The translations under genes and the position numbers were made by a program. The notes beneath the pieces are model-generated. The model worked only from the letters and a program-made list of their open reading frames with translations, was not told the origin of the DNA and did no database searches. 64,000 nucleotides of DNA from an uncultured Alphaproteobacteria bacterium (lineage in GTDB: Bacteria; Pseudomonadota; Alphaproteobacteria; MPNO01; UBA2964): NCBI GenBank assembly GCA_951812775.1, contig OX638326.1, positions 2,739,391-2,803,390 on the forward strand. Direction: 5' to 3'. Shown here in pieces: positions 8,792 through 16,569 of the stretch (positions are counted from its first letter, which is position 1; every line of letters starts with the position of its first letter).

Positions 8792-8857
8792 CGACTCTGA
8801 AGGTGCCGATGACCGGGCCTTCGGACTTTTCAACCGGGCCTGGCCATCCGGCGGGCC

Positions 8858-8908
8858 CATGACAGATATTGCTCACATGACAGATATTGCTCAAAGGAGG
8901 ATATCACT
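8858..8908 (+). promoter_or_regulatory. ROSE-like RNA thermometer with duplicated anti-SD arm
   Basis: An 18-bp unit CATGACAGATATTGCTCA occurs twice in tandem (8858-8875 and 8876-8893), just before the SD AGGAGG (8895-8900). In RNA, GAUAUUGCUC (8883-8892) pairs with GAGGAUAUC (8897-8905): nine pairs, one U-G wobble and one bulged G, with a four-base loop. This hides the SD. The UUGCU sequence with an unpaired G opposite the SD is the hallmark of ROSE elements in heat-shock genes of alphaproteobacteria. The upstream copy (arm 8865-8874) could pair the same way. Structure is inferred from base pairing. Confidence 0.65.
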
Positions 8909-9365
8909 ATGACGACATTTGATTTTTCCCCGCTTTTCCGTTCCTCGGTCGGGTTCGACGGCATTCCCCGACTTCTGGACACGGCGATGCAAACAGCAGA
9001 CCGCCGTGACAGCTACCCGCCCTGCAACATCGAAAAGGCCGATGACAATCATTATCGGATTTCGATGGCGGTTGCCGGGTTTAGCGAAGACGACCTCGAG
9101 GTGACGGCCAGGGAAGATACGCTGGTCGTACGCAGTAAAGCGCAGGAAGCGGAAGACGATGGCACCTAATCTTTACCGCGGCATTGCCGGACGGGCATTT
9201 GAACGCACGTTCCGGCTGGCCGACCATATCCGTGTTGTGGGGGCCGATCTAACGAACGGACTGCTTCATATTAACCTGGAGCGAGAAGTGCCCGAGGACC
9301 TAAAACCCCGCACCATTGAGATCAGGACAGGTGGCACGAAACAGTTGTTCGGCGCAGCTGCATAA
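8909..9365 (+). pseudogene. Small heat-shock protein (Hsp20/IbpA family), frameshifted
   Basis: Two overlapping frames together make one alpha-crystallin-type chaperone. The first (8909-9169) covers the N-terminus and the start of the domain ([18 protein letters not shown]). The second, in the +1 frame to 9365, carries [19 protein letters not shown] and the C-terminal PRTIEI. At 9161-9180 the bases GGCACCTAATCTTTACCGCG would read GTYLYR if one A of 9168-9169 were absent; with it, a TAA ends the first frame. Such proteins hold unfolded client proteins during heat stress. The control region (RpoH promoter, thermometer, SD) is intact, so the damage looks recent or is a sequencing error. The second frame's ATG at 9159 has no good SD. 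Confidence 0.85.
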
Positions 9366-9385
9366 TCTCTTGCGACCAATGAAGT

Positions 9386-9430
9386 ACGGCGTCCCGGTTT
9401 CCGGTTGCTTCCGGGGCGCCGTTTTTATTT
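9386..9430 (+). terminator. Rho-independent terminator after hsp20
   Basis: GGCGTCCCGG (9388-9397) pairs with CCGGGGCGCC (9411-9420) with one wobble, extended by A-C/G-T outside, and is followed by GTTTTTATTT. Confidence 0.8.
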
Positions 9431-9441
9431 AGCCTCCGCAA

Positions 9442-9717
9442 TTACGCGCTACGCGCCTCCCGCAACCGCGCGTCGGTTTGCTCAAGCCTTTGCGCGAGCT
9501 CCCGCATAATCTCAATCCCCGTACCATCTGAAAAAACAGATCCTTGGAAATTGCCGGAGTTGTCACTTCTTCGTCGGCGCGCAAAGTCGCCGTCCTGGGG
9601 ACATCACACAGAATTGCGATTTCACCGACGAGCGCGTTCCTGCCAATTTTAACAACCGCCAACTCACCGCCAGGACTATCAATTAGAACATCTGCACAAT
9701 CATACCAATTGTTGGTT
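9442..9717 (-). pseudogene. Cyclic-nucleotide-binding domain protein, degraded fragment
   Basis: The minus strand encodes VLIDSPGGELAVVKIGRN, then ALVGEIAILCDVPRTAT and AISKDLFFQMVR, typical of a cNMP-binding beta-roll (the GEIA and PRTAT segments contact the phosphate). After QMVR the frame shifts: the continuation IEIMRELAQRLEQTDARL lies in another frame and ends at a TAA at 9442-9444, so a deletion near the QMVR point has joined two frames. The 5' part is missing. Not expected to work. Confidence 0.6.
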
Positions 9718-9773
9718 GTCGGGGAGGGCACCGCACGCCAGACAATAAAAAAATTCGCGCCCCGGGGACTAAA

Positions 9774-10154
9774 CGGGTAAAATTTTTGGGCGCCATGTCA
9801 GGGAAAGGGGTCGCAACGGCACTTTCTGCTTCGGACATATTTCTATGGCCGGCTATCAATGAAGCGTATGGCATGGCGATTTTGGAAGCTCAAGCGGCGG
9901 GTTGGCCGGTTATCGCCGGAAATTCGGGGGGCGTTGGCCAAATTATTCGTGACGGAAAAACCGGTATTCTAACCAAAGAGGGCAATATAAAAGACTTCAC
10001 CAATGCCATCGAGCTGCTGCTCGCAGATTCCAATCGATGCCTGGCGATGGGGGAGGCCGCGAAACTAACCGCAGAAAAGGACCATTCGCTCGAACAAGCT
10101 GCAAAAACTCCAGAGGCTATTCTCATTGAATCCAAAAAAGGAAAACGACGATGA
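9774..10154 (+). pseudogene. Glycosyltransferase family 4-type, C-terminal fragment
   Basis: The encoded stretch SASDIFLWPAINEAYGMA followed by ILEAQAAGWPVIAG and GKTGIL is the donor-nucleotide-binding C-terminal half of GT4/GT-B glycosyltransferases; the Glu pair around EAYGMAILE binds the sugar nucleotide. The acceptor-binding N-terminal half is absent, and the sequence directly upstream is unrelated (degraded cNMP gene). It overlaps the histidine phosphatase gene by 4 bp (ATGA), so it was once in an operon with it. Likely nonfunctional. Confidence 0.7.
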
Positions 10155-10744
10155 CATCGCTTGCCCTCATTCGGCACGGCCCTACTGTCTGGAACGAACA
10201 AAAAAGATTACAGGGACAGGCTGATATTCCCCTGAGCCCCGACGGCCGGAAACGGGTACAAGGCTGGAAAGTACCGGCTGAATTTTCAAAGTTTAAATGG
10301 TTCGCCAGCCCCCTGACACGCGCCCGACAAACAGCCGAGCTTCTCGGTCTAACGGTGGAAACCGAACCCGCCATTATCGAAATGGACTGGGGGGACTGGG
10401 AAGGCCAAACCGGAGCCGACCTCAGAGAGAAATATGGCGATGAGTTTATCCGACGCCAAAAGATGGGCATCGACCTGCGACCCGATGGCGGCGAAAGCCC
10501 CCGCGACGTACGGGACCGCGTCGGTAAGTGGGTGTCTCACATATGCACGACCGGGGAATCCACCGGCGCCGTCGCGCATCAGGGGATTATCCGCGCCATG
10601 GTGTCGCTGGCCACCGGCTGGAACATGATTAACCCGCCACCGGAAAAAATGGACTGGGAGGCGGTTCAATTATTCTCAATGAAACCTGATGGCAGCGTGG
10701 AAATTGACCACCTCAATATCAGCCTGATCGCGGATGACGGCTGA
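10151..10744 (+). CDS. Histidine phosphatase family protein (phosphoglycerate mutase-like)
   Basis: A 197-residue protein with the family's catalytic ALIRHGPTVWNEQKRLQG at the N-terminus (phospho-accepting His in RHG), Arg in SPLTRARQTAELL, the acidic EMDWGDWEG, and the second His in AVAHQGIIRAM. Members remove phosphate from small molecules such as alpha-ribazole phosphate or phosphosugars; the substrate here is unknown. It sits between remnants of two glycosyltransferase genes, suggesting a role in sugar-phosphate or glycan metabolism. It is intact but its partners are not, so its present use is uncertain. Confidence 0.82.
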   Translation: MTSLALIRHGPTVWNEQKRLQGQADIPLSPDGRKRVQGWKVPAEFSKFKWFASPLTRARQTAELLGLTVETEPAIIEMDWGDWEGQTGADLREKYGDEFIRRQKMGIDLRPDGGESPRDVRDRVGKWVSHICTTGESTGAVAHQGIIRAMVSLATGWNMINPPPEKMDWEAVQLFSMKPDGSVEIDHLNISLIADDG

Positions 10745-10880
10745 GAGCGCATCTTCCTCACGGGCCCCCAAGGCGCTGTTTTATGTGCAGCACCTGCTCG
10801 GTATCGGGCACCTCAAGCGCGCCGCAACGCTTGGCCGCGCCATGGAGGCTGCGGGCTTTGACGTTACGATCATATCAGGC
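10734..10880 (+). pseudogene. COG4671-type glycosyltransferase, N-terminal fragment cut by IS5-type element
   Basis: From the ATG at 10734 the frame reads ALFYVQHLLGIGHLKRA and ATLGRAMEAAGFDVT and IISGG, the start of the predicted glycosyltransferase family COG4671. The match ends at about 10880, where the insertion element begins, and a TAA follows in IS sequence. The start overlaps the phosphatase gene by 11 bp, as in an operon. No continuation of this gene is visible beyond the IS at 12114. Confidence 0.65.
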
Positions 10881-12113
10881 GGGCGCCTCTAAAAACCTCG
10901 TCATTTTGGCCATGATCTGCTTCACTTCTCTCATCGGCTTGATGGAGGATGGAATGTCGGATCAGCCCGGTTTTTTCGATCTTGATGAGCGTTACGCGGC
11001 ACTGTCGGCGGCGGGTGATCCGTTGCTTCGGCTTGGTGAGTTGGTCGATTTCGAGTTGTTTCGCCGGCCCTTGATCCGGGCGCTACGTCGCTCGGACCGG
11101 CGCCAGGGTGGCCGGCCTCCCTATGACCCCGTTCTGATGTTCAAGATCCTGGTGTTGCAGGCACTATACAATCTCTCGGATGATCAAACCGAGTTCCAGA
11201 TCCGCGACCGGCTGTCTTTCATGCGGTTCCTGGGCCTGGGGCTTCACGCCCGGGTGCCGGACGCCAAGACGATCTGGCTGTTCCGTGAGTTGCTGGTGCA
11301 GGCCAAGGCGATCGAGGCGTTGTTCGATCGCTTCGACGAACACCTGCGCGGCCATGGCTACCTGGCGCTGTCGGGCCAGATCGTCGATGCCACGATCGTC
11401 GCGGCGCCCAGGCAGCGCAACAGCGTTCCGGAGAAGGTGGCGTTGAAGGCCGGCAAGGTGCCAGAGGAGTGGAAGGACAAGCCGGCCAAGCTGGCCCAGA
11501 AAGACCGGGATGCGCGCTGGACCATGAAGCGTGGCCGAGTGAAGCGTCTGGAGGATGGGCACCCCAAGGGGCCGGAGATCATGGTGCCGGCGTTTGGCTA
11601 CAAGAACCACATCTCCACGGACCGGCGGCACGGGTTGATCCGCAAGTGGCGCGTCACCGATGCCGCCGCCAATGACGGCCGCCAGCTCGCCGGTCTGATC
11701 GATCCGGAGAACACGGCGAGCCCGGTCTGGGCGGATACCGCCTATCGGTCCAAGCGTAACGAGAAGATGCTGGCGCGCCAAGGCAAGCGCTCCCAGATCC
11801 ACTTCCGCAAGCCGCGCGGCAAGCCGATGCCGGCGACCCTGGCCAAGGCCAACGCGGCGCGCTCGGCGGTACGCTCCGCCGTCGAGCATGTCTTCGCCCA
11901 TCAGAAAGGCTTGATGGCGCTCTCGGTTCGGACCATCGGCATCGCCCGGGCCGAGGCCAAGATCGGCATGACCAATCTGGCGTATAACATGCGCCGTTTC
12001 CTCTGGCTCCAGGGGCGAAGTGCGCCCACATGACGCCGGAACGGCCGGTTCGACCGGCTAAACCGATCAAATCGACGCAAAACGGCTCGAAAAACCGACA
12101 CTCAGACGCGCCC
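10881..12113 (+). mobile_element. IS5-family insertion sequence, apparently complete
   Basis: About 1.23 kb containing one full transposase gene. The left end GGGCGCCTCT (10881-10890) and the reverse complement of the right end (12104-12113, GGGCGCGTCT) match at 9 of 10 positions and are taken as the terminal inverted repeats. No target-site duplication is obvious, and the two flanks belong to different genes, so the element probably also took part in a deletion. Base composition is much more GC-rich than the surroundings, pointing to recent arrival. Confidence 0.65.
10954..12033 (+). CDS. IS5-family transposase
   Basis: A 359-residue DDE transposase. The N-terminal part has the IS5-type segment GGRPPYDPVLMFKILVLQ and SDDQTEFQIRDRLSFMRFLG; the catalytic region shows IVDATIV (first Asp), WADTAYRS (second Asp) and a C-terminal RSAVEHVFAHQK (Glu). 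I place the start at the ATG of MSDQPGFFDLDERY; an in-frame ATG 12 bp upstream (10942) has GGAGG overlapping it and is possible. The reading frame is intact and of normal length, so the element may be active. Confidence 0.88.
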   Translation: MSDQPGFFDLDERYAALSAAGDPLLRLGELVDFELFRRPLIRALRRSDRRQGGRPPYDPVLMFKILVLQALYNLSDDQTEFQIRDRLSFMRFLGLGLHARVPDAKTIWLFRELLVQAKAIEALFDRFDEHLRGHGYLALSGQIVDATIVAAPRQRNSVPEKVALKAGKVPEEWKDKPAKLAQKDRDARWTMKRGRVKRLEDGHPKGPEIMVPAFGYKNHISTDRRHGLIRKWRVTDAAANDGRQLAGLIDPENTASPVWADTAYRSKRNEKMLARQGKRSQIHFRKPRGKPMPATLAKANAARSAVRSAVEHVFAHQKGLMALSVRTIGIARAEAKIGMTNLAYNMRRFLWLQGRSAPT

Positions 12114-12384
12114 ACCCGGTCAAATCACGCCGCAAGCGGCCAAACCGAACGTTCTTCGAGGTGTCCAGGCGGCAAAGCCGTACCGGGCGTAAATATCGGT
12201 AATGCCAACTTTATTCAACTCCCGCCGATACGATCCAAAGACGGGCATTTCCCTGAAATGCCGGATGACAATGACCGACCATCGATGACAGCCAGCGCCA
12301 AGCGAGACGTGATTTGCTGCTGGAGGAAGTTTCCAAGCGGCGGCCAAATCCGGTTCTCACCGAATTGTTTCCCTTCGGGCGCCG
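12114..12384. other. Unrecognised remnant DNA right of the IS5-type element
   Basis: About 270 bp between the IS right end and the ABC transporter fragment. The minus strand has an open frame (12120-12347) with a plausible-looking segment MPVFGSYRRELNKVG, but I cannot assign it to a family. Probably part of a gene broken by rearrangement. Confidence 0.3.
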
Positions 12385-12762
12385 CCATTTGCGGATATCA
12401 GCCCGCAAGAGCTCGCCCCGACCTCGCAGCAGCAACTGCAATGGCCAAAGTGGGGTCAATATTTTCAATCAGGCGGTGCGGTTGGCGAAGCCCCGGCAAG
12501 ACCAGAAGCAAAACGGCTGATGTCGCTCTACAGGAGCCGGCGCACCACCGGTGACACCGCGGAACGTGAGAAAATATGGCACGAAATGCTCGCGATTCAC
12601 GCGGATCAGGTTTTCTCGATCGGCGTTGTCGCCGGCGTCCCGCAGCCGGTCATTGCCAACAATCGCCGCCGCAACGTGCCAAAGGATGCCGTTTACAACC
12701 GGAACCCCGGGGCGCATTTCGGCATAAGCAGGCCGGCGTCCTTCTGGGTCGAAAAGCAATGA
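12385..12762 (+). pseudogene. ABC transporter peptide-type substrate-binding protein, C-terminal fragment
   Basis: In the frame of 12385 the sequence reads PFADISPQELAPTSQQQ, WGQYFQSGGAVGE, EAKRLMSLYR, then IWHEMLAIHADQVFSIG and a terminal FGISRPASFWVEKQ. This is the C-terminal end of SBP_bac_5-type (dipeptide/nickel/oligopeptide) binding proteins. The first four-fifths of the gene are gone. A permease fragment starts 8 bp after its stop, the usual order in such operons. Confidence 0.65.
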
Positions 12763-12769
12763 GGCGATC

Positions 12770-12912
12770 ATGTTCGGTTATTTAATTCATCGTCTTCCGG
12801 TCATGATCCCGACCCTGCTCGCTATCAGCTTGATCGTTTTTGTCATTATCCAGTTACCGCCCGGGGATTACCTGTCATCCTATGTCGCTGAGCTGCAAAG
12901 TCCCGAAGAGGC
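12770..12912 (+). pseudogene. ABC transporter permease (DppB-type), N-terminal fragment
   Basis: Starts MFGYLIHRLPVMIPTLLAIS and continues VFVIIQLPPGDYLSSYVAEL, the first transmembrane helix and following loop of DppB-like permeases (the QLPPGD motif is diagnostic). After about 48 codons the match ends, and the DNA continues as the start of an adenylate cyclase gene on the opposite strand. A deletion has joined the two; the exact joint lies within 12890-12915. Confidence 0.75.
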
Positions 12913-13087
12913 TGACCACTGCCAGCTGCACCCGGCCGATTAAGATTTCACCGGCGTCCTGCCGGTGCCGGATTGCCCGCTTCACGCGTTCCGGCAAATG
13001 CCGATACTCAATCTCGCCGGAATGATCCGCATCCTGGCTGTTGATAGCAGAATCCGCAGCAGAGGAGGATGGTGTATCGGCGGTCAT
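12905..13087 (-). pseudogene. Adenylate/guanylate cyclase, N-terminal fragment
   Basis: Begins with an ATG that overlaps the stop of the MBL hydrolase gene (ATGA at 13084-13087). The product reads EYRHLPERVKRAIRHRQDAG and EILIGRVQLAVVSLFGTL, the cytoplasmic lead-in and first membrane helix of membrane-bound class III cyclases often linked with this MBL gene. It stops matching at about 12905, so all catalytic parts are lost in the deletion that also removed the ABC permease. Confidence 0.55.
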
Positions 13088-13923
13088 GGCGAAACAGTTG
13101 TGCCTTCGCGCGCGATAAAGGCCCCGGCGAACATGTCTGCCGCTTTTTGTCCAATGGCATCAAGAGCGTCGTCACTCCGCCCCGGATCATGGTGGAAAAT
13201 CGCTAGTTTCTTAACCCCGGCTTTCCCGGCGAGCCGCACGCCTTCTTGCCAGGTTGAGTGACCCCAACCTTCATAGGCGGAAAACTCGTCATCCGAATAG
13301 GTGCTGTCGTAAATCACAAGATCGGCATCTTTAATAAGTCCCGACACATTTTCATCAGGCCGGCCGGGGACATGTTCGGTATCCGTTACATAACAGGCGG
13401 CGCGGCCGCCAAATTCAACGCGGTAGCCCGTCGCACCGTTCGGGTGATTTAGAACCGCCGTCCGAATAGAAATGCCGTCGCCAATCTCAAGTGTTTCACC
13501 GCCTGTAAAATCCTTAAAGGAAATATCTGCGTGAAAAACGTCGAGCGGAACGGGGAAGAGCGGCTCCGTCATTGCCTGTCTTAATACCGCTTCGATGTCG
13601 GCATCCGGCATCAGATGTCCCGCCCACACATTGATTTCGTTGCCGTCCCCGTAGGCCGGGCAAAAGAAAGGAAGGCCGGCGATATGATCCCAATGGGTAT
13701 GAGAGAAAAAATGGTCGAACCTAAAAGGCGACTTGATCCTTTCGCTCAGGGACAGCCCCAGGGGACGTGCACCTGTGCCGGCGTCAAAAACAAGAAGCCG
13801 GTCACCACACCACATTTCAATGCAGGCGGTGTTGCCGCCGTAGCGCTGCGTTTCAGGGCCAGAGCACGCGATTGACCCTCTAACACCCCAGAACCGCACG
13901 CTGAAATCCTGTTGCATGGCCAC
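13084..13923 (-). CDS. MBL-fold metallo-hydrolase
   Basis: A 279-residue metallo-beta-lactamase-fold protein. It starts with FSVRFWGVRGSIACSG, has the metal-binding FSHTHWDHIAGLPFF (HxHxDH variant), a second ligand region YVTDTEHVPG and the Asp/His in DLVIYDSTYS and GWGHSTW, ending with IFHHDPGRSDD. It resembles the RNase Z/PhnP-like group, whose substrates include phosphodiesters. The adenylate cyclase gene that followed it is truncated; if the hydrolase acts on cyclic nucleotides, the pair would have been synthesis plus turnover, but that is inference. Confidence 0.8.
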   Translation of the reverse strand: MAMQQDFSVRFWGVRGSIACSGPETQRYGGNTACIEMWCGDRLLVFDAGTGARPLGLSLSERIKSPFRFDHFFSHTHWDHIAGLPFFCPAYGDGNEINVWAGHLMPDADIEAVLRQAMTEPLFPVPLDVFHADISFKDFTGGETLEIGDGISIRTAVLNHPNGATGYRVEFGGRAACYVTDTEHVPGRPDENVSGLIKDADLVIYDSTYSDDEFSAYEGWGHSTWQEGVRLAGKAGVKKLAIFHHDPGRSDDALDAIGQKAADMFAGAFIAREGTTVSP

Positions 13924-14093
13924 TATCCCAAAAGCGCCAACTACGCCACCTTAACCTGTATTACATTGATATAATGTGCGACAGCCAACATTGCCACGGG
14001 AGAAATTTCCGCCTGTAGACGAAACCCTCCACACAGTGTATTTCTCGCCCAATTGCAATAGGCGCAAACAATTACACATGATCGGGGAAATTG

Positions 14094-14969
14094 ATGGCAC
14101 GGCTTGTTACCTTCACAGCGGATGGCGCCAGACGCCCTGGCGCCCTTAAGAACGACCGGGTTCTGGACTTGCAGGCTGCCGGTCTACCGGCAGGGGAATC
14201 CGGCGACCTTGCGGCAATCGCCCAAGGCGGCAGCAGCGCTCTTGATCAGATAAACAAAGCGATTGAGGATTGGTCGACACCCGATTTTGCGCTGGAGGCC
14301 GTCGAGCTGAATGCACCTGTCCGGCATCCAGCTAAAGTCATCGGAATTGGTCTCAACTATCTGGACCATTGCCGGGAAGCCAAAATGGCGGTGCCGACAG
14401 AACCTGTGATTTTCACCAAATATTCGACGTCGGTAACCGGACCGTATGATGATGTCCATTGGTATGAGGACACCTGCCATGACATGGATTATGAGGTGGA
14501 GCTCGGCGTCATAATCGGAAACCGGGCGACACGCGTTTCCGAAGACAATGCGCTGGATTATGTGCTGGGATATACCGTCGTGAATGACGTGTCCGCGCGT
14601 GACCTTCAGCTCGGCGGTGCGGGACAATGGGACATCGGTAAATCCTTGGATACATTCTGCCCCTACGGTCCGGCTATCGTGACGAAAGACGAGATACATG
14701 ACCCACACGACCTCGATTTGAGCCTGACCGTAAATGGCGATCTACGACAAACCTCGAACACCTCAAATCTTATATTCAGAATTCCGGCCCTGATCGCCTA
14801 TTTGACGAAGGGCATTACTCTTTTGCCCGGCGATCTAATCGCCACCGGCACTCCCTTCGGCGTTGCGATGGGAATGGAAGAGCCGAAATGGCTAAAAGAC
14901 GGGGACGTTTGTGAAGCCCGCATCGAGGGGCTCGGAATCATTCGAAATACGATGCGCACCAGGTCATAA
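14094..14969 (+). CDS. Fumarylacetoacetate hydrolase family protein
   Basis: A 291-residue FAH-superfamily enzyme. Core motifs are VIGIGLNYLDHCREA, EPVIFTKYSTSVTGP, the acidic metal-binding DMDYEVELGVIIG, NDVSARDLQ and the C-terminal GDLIATGTPFGVAMG. Members cleave C-C bonds in diketo acids, or decarboxylate or hydrate related compounds in aromatic catabolism. The metal-binding Glu-Glu-Asp set appears present. Start is the ATG at 14094 after GGGGAAA; a TTG three bases earlier is less likely. It stands alone, opposite to the MBL gene, and converges with the response regulator. Confidence 0.85.
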   Translation: MARLVTFTADGARRPGALKNDRVLDLQAAGLPAGESGDLAAIAQGGSSALDQINKAIEDWSTPDFALEAVELNAPVRHPAKVIGIGLNYLDHCREAKMAVPTEPVIFTKYSTSVTGPYDDVHWYEDTCHDMDYEVELGVIIGNRATRVSEDNALDYVLGYTVVNDVSARDLQLGGAGQWDIGKSLDTFCPYGPAIVTKDEIHDPHDLDLSLTVNGDLRQTSNTSNLIFRIPALIAYLTKGITLLPGDLIATGTPFGVAMGMEEPKWLKDGDVCEARIEGLGIIRNTMRTRS

Positions 14970-14978
14970 GCGCGCACT

Positions 14979-15668
14979 TCACGGTATCAAGCGATAGCCA
15001 CCAGGCTCGGTCACTAGAATTTGCGCGTTGGAGGGGTCCGCCTCTAATTTTTGGCGCAGCCGGTATACATGGGTTTCCAAAGTATGCGTTGTGACGCCTG
15101 AATTATAACCCCAGACCTCATTCAACAGCTCATCGCGCCCGATAACGGCATCGCCTGCCCGGAACAGATATTTGAGGATCGAGGTTTCCTTTTCCGTCAG
15201 CCGGATCTTCTTGTTTTCGTCCGGCTCCAGCAGCAACCTGGCCGCGGGTCGAAAGCTATAGGGGCCGAGGTTAAAAACAGCGTCCTCGCTACGCTCATGC
15301 TGGCGCAATTGCGCCCGGAGTCGCGCCAGCAAAACCCCAAGGCGAAATGGCTTTGTAATATAGTCATTGGCACCGGAATCAAGACCGAGAATTGTATCTG
15401 CCTCGGTATCCGCACCCGTCAACATTATGACCGGCGCGTTTACATCGGCGCGTCGCAGCAACCGGCACAGTTCCCGGCCATCCATATCAGGAAGACCTAC
15501 ATCAAGAATAAGCAGGTCAAAATGCTGCTCCTTGATCTGTGCCAGGGCGTCGGCGCCGGATGAAACCGCATAGGTTTCAAATTCTTCATGAAGTTTCAGC
15601 TGCTCAACGAGCGATTCCCGAAGCGCCTCATCATCTTCTACGAGGAGTATGTTTCTTCCGCTTGCCAT
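14979..15668 (-). CDS. OmpR/PhoB-family response regulator
   Basis: A 229-residue two-domain regulator. The receiver domain shows the acidic pair in LVEDDEALRES, the phosphorylated Asp in LLILDVGLPDMDG, Thr in VIMLTGAD and Lys in DYITKPF. The C-terminal winged helix has LTEKETSILKYLF, ELLNEVWGYN and THTLETHVYRLRQKLE. No histidine kinase gene is adjacent, so the partner is elsewhere. I choose the ATG at 15668, eight bases after AGGAG; the ATG at 15674 sits too close to it. Function could be in envelope control, as for other orphan alphaproteobacterial regulators, but this is not shown. Confidence 0.85.
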   Translation of the reverse strand: MASGRNILLVEDDEALRESLVEQLKLHEEFETYAVSSGADALAQIKEQHFDLLILDVGLPDMDGRELCRLLRRADVNAPVIMLTGADTEADTILGLDSGANDYITKPFRLGVLLARLRAQLRQHERSEDAVFNLGPYSFRPAARLLLEPDENKKIRLTEKETSILKYLFRAGDAVIGRDELLNEVWGYNSGVTTHTLETHVYRLRQKLEADPSNAQILVTEPGGYRLIP

Positions 15669-16057
15669 TATCATGCTCCTGCCCGGCGCCTGAGTGACGT
15701 TTTGCGCTCATGCTCATATTGACGCGCCCTATTAGATGGGAAATTTCATGCCAAACACAACCCCGCTTTAAGGCTCGGCAAGGTCCATAGGGAGTAACGA
15801 TTGCGTGTGCCGGCAAAAATTGCCGGGCAAACACCACAACATTCGCCCGCCCCGGCATCGCCTGTAACGCCATTCCTTAAGCCGCACCCCTGTATGTTGC
15901 CGCGTGGAGCGTCGCCTGCCATGGTGGCCAAAGCGATGGAAAGCGCTCCGGAAAGATATAATGCGATGAACGCCCAAAGGGTGACTCCGACGCCGGTTGA
16001 CGACAGCGAAGCGCATTGATTGATTGACCGACGCAAAGGACCAGGTATAACGCCCAA
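15669..16057. other. Intergenic region, no supported gene
   Basis: About 390 bp between the divergent response regulator and YkuD genes. Open frames on both strands overlap (15746-16057 minus, 15801-16019 plus). The minus one includes a hydrophobic run (LWAFIALYLSGALSIALA), but none has conserved features I recognise. Confidence 0.4.
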
Positions 16058-16555
16058 GTGGATTTAATCGTTTACCCATCAGGCACCGCCGACTGGAATG
16101 GCCGCAGATACCGGTGTGCGCTCGGCACGGCAGGTATTTCGCAGAAAATTTCCGAGGGCGATGGCGTGACGCCTGCGGGCAGGTTCTCGTTGCGACACGT
16201 CTATTTTCGGGCTGACCGCCTGGACCGGCCGGACACGATTTTGCCGGTTTCCGAGATTACCAATCTCGACGGATGGTCTGACGACCCCAACGATCCGAGC
16301 TACAACCAGAAGATCACGCTCCCTTCCAAGGCGCACCATGAGAAGCTTTGGCGGACTGATTCCCTGTACGATTTGGTCGCCGTAGTGGGATATAACGACC
16401 GACCCGTTATTGCGGGGGCGGGGAGTGCTGTTTTCCTGCATATCGCGAAGCCCGGTTACGCGCCGACAGAAGGATGTGTTGCCTTTGACTTGGCCGATCT
16501 GTCGCAGATATTGAGCGAATGGACCAACGCCGGCCTGCTCTGCGTTCAAGCGTAG
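16058..16555 (+). CDS. L,D-transpeptidase (YkuD) family protein
   Basis: A 165-residue YkuD-domain protein (COG3786-like). Features are the N-terminal GTAGIS and GDGVTPAGRFSLRHVYF, the ADR/PDT loop, and the catalytic block VFLHIAKPGYAPTEGCVAF with His and Cys in the usual HxxxxxxxxTEGCV spacing. Such enzymes form 3-3 crosslinks in peptidoglycan or attach proteins to it. It has no signal peptide, and the start is a GTG at 16058, so localisation is unclear. It converges with the PLP protein gene. Confidence 0.8.
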   Translation: MDLIVYPSGTADWNGRRYRCALGTAGISQKISEGDGVTPAGRFSLRHVYFRADRLDRPDTILPVSEITNLDGWSDDPNDPSYNQKITLPSKAHHEKLWRTDSLYDLVAVVGYNDRPVIAGAGSAVFLHIAKPGYAPTEGCVAFDLADLSQILSEWTNAGLLCVQA

Positions 16556-16569
16556 GCTTTCTACTCGTT

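Noticed and set aside
9159..9365. Separate small gene starting at 9159
   Set aside because: It is the second half of the alpha-crystallin domain and only makes sense as part of the frameshifted hsp20.
11164..11901. 245-codon open frame antisense to the IS5-type transposase
   Set aside because: It mirrors GC-rich transposase codons and encodes a low-complexity Arg/Gly/Leu-rich product with no family features.
10876..12118. Target-site duplication of the IS5-type element
   Set aside because: No matching 3-4 bp flanks were found; the flanks belong to different genes, so a later deletion is more likely.
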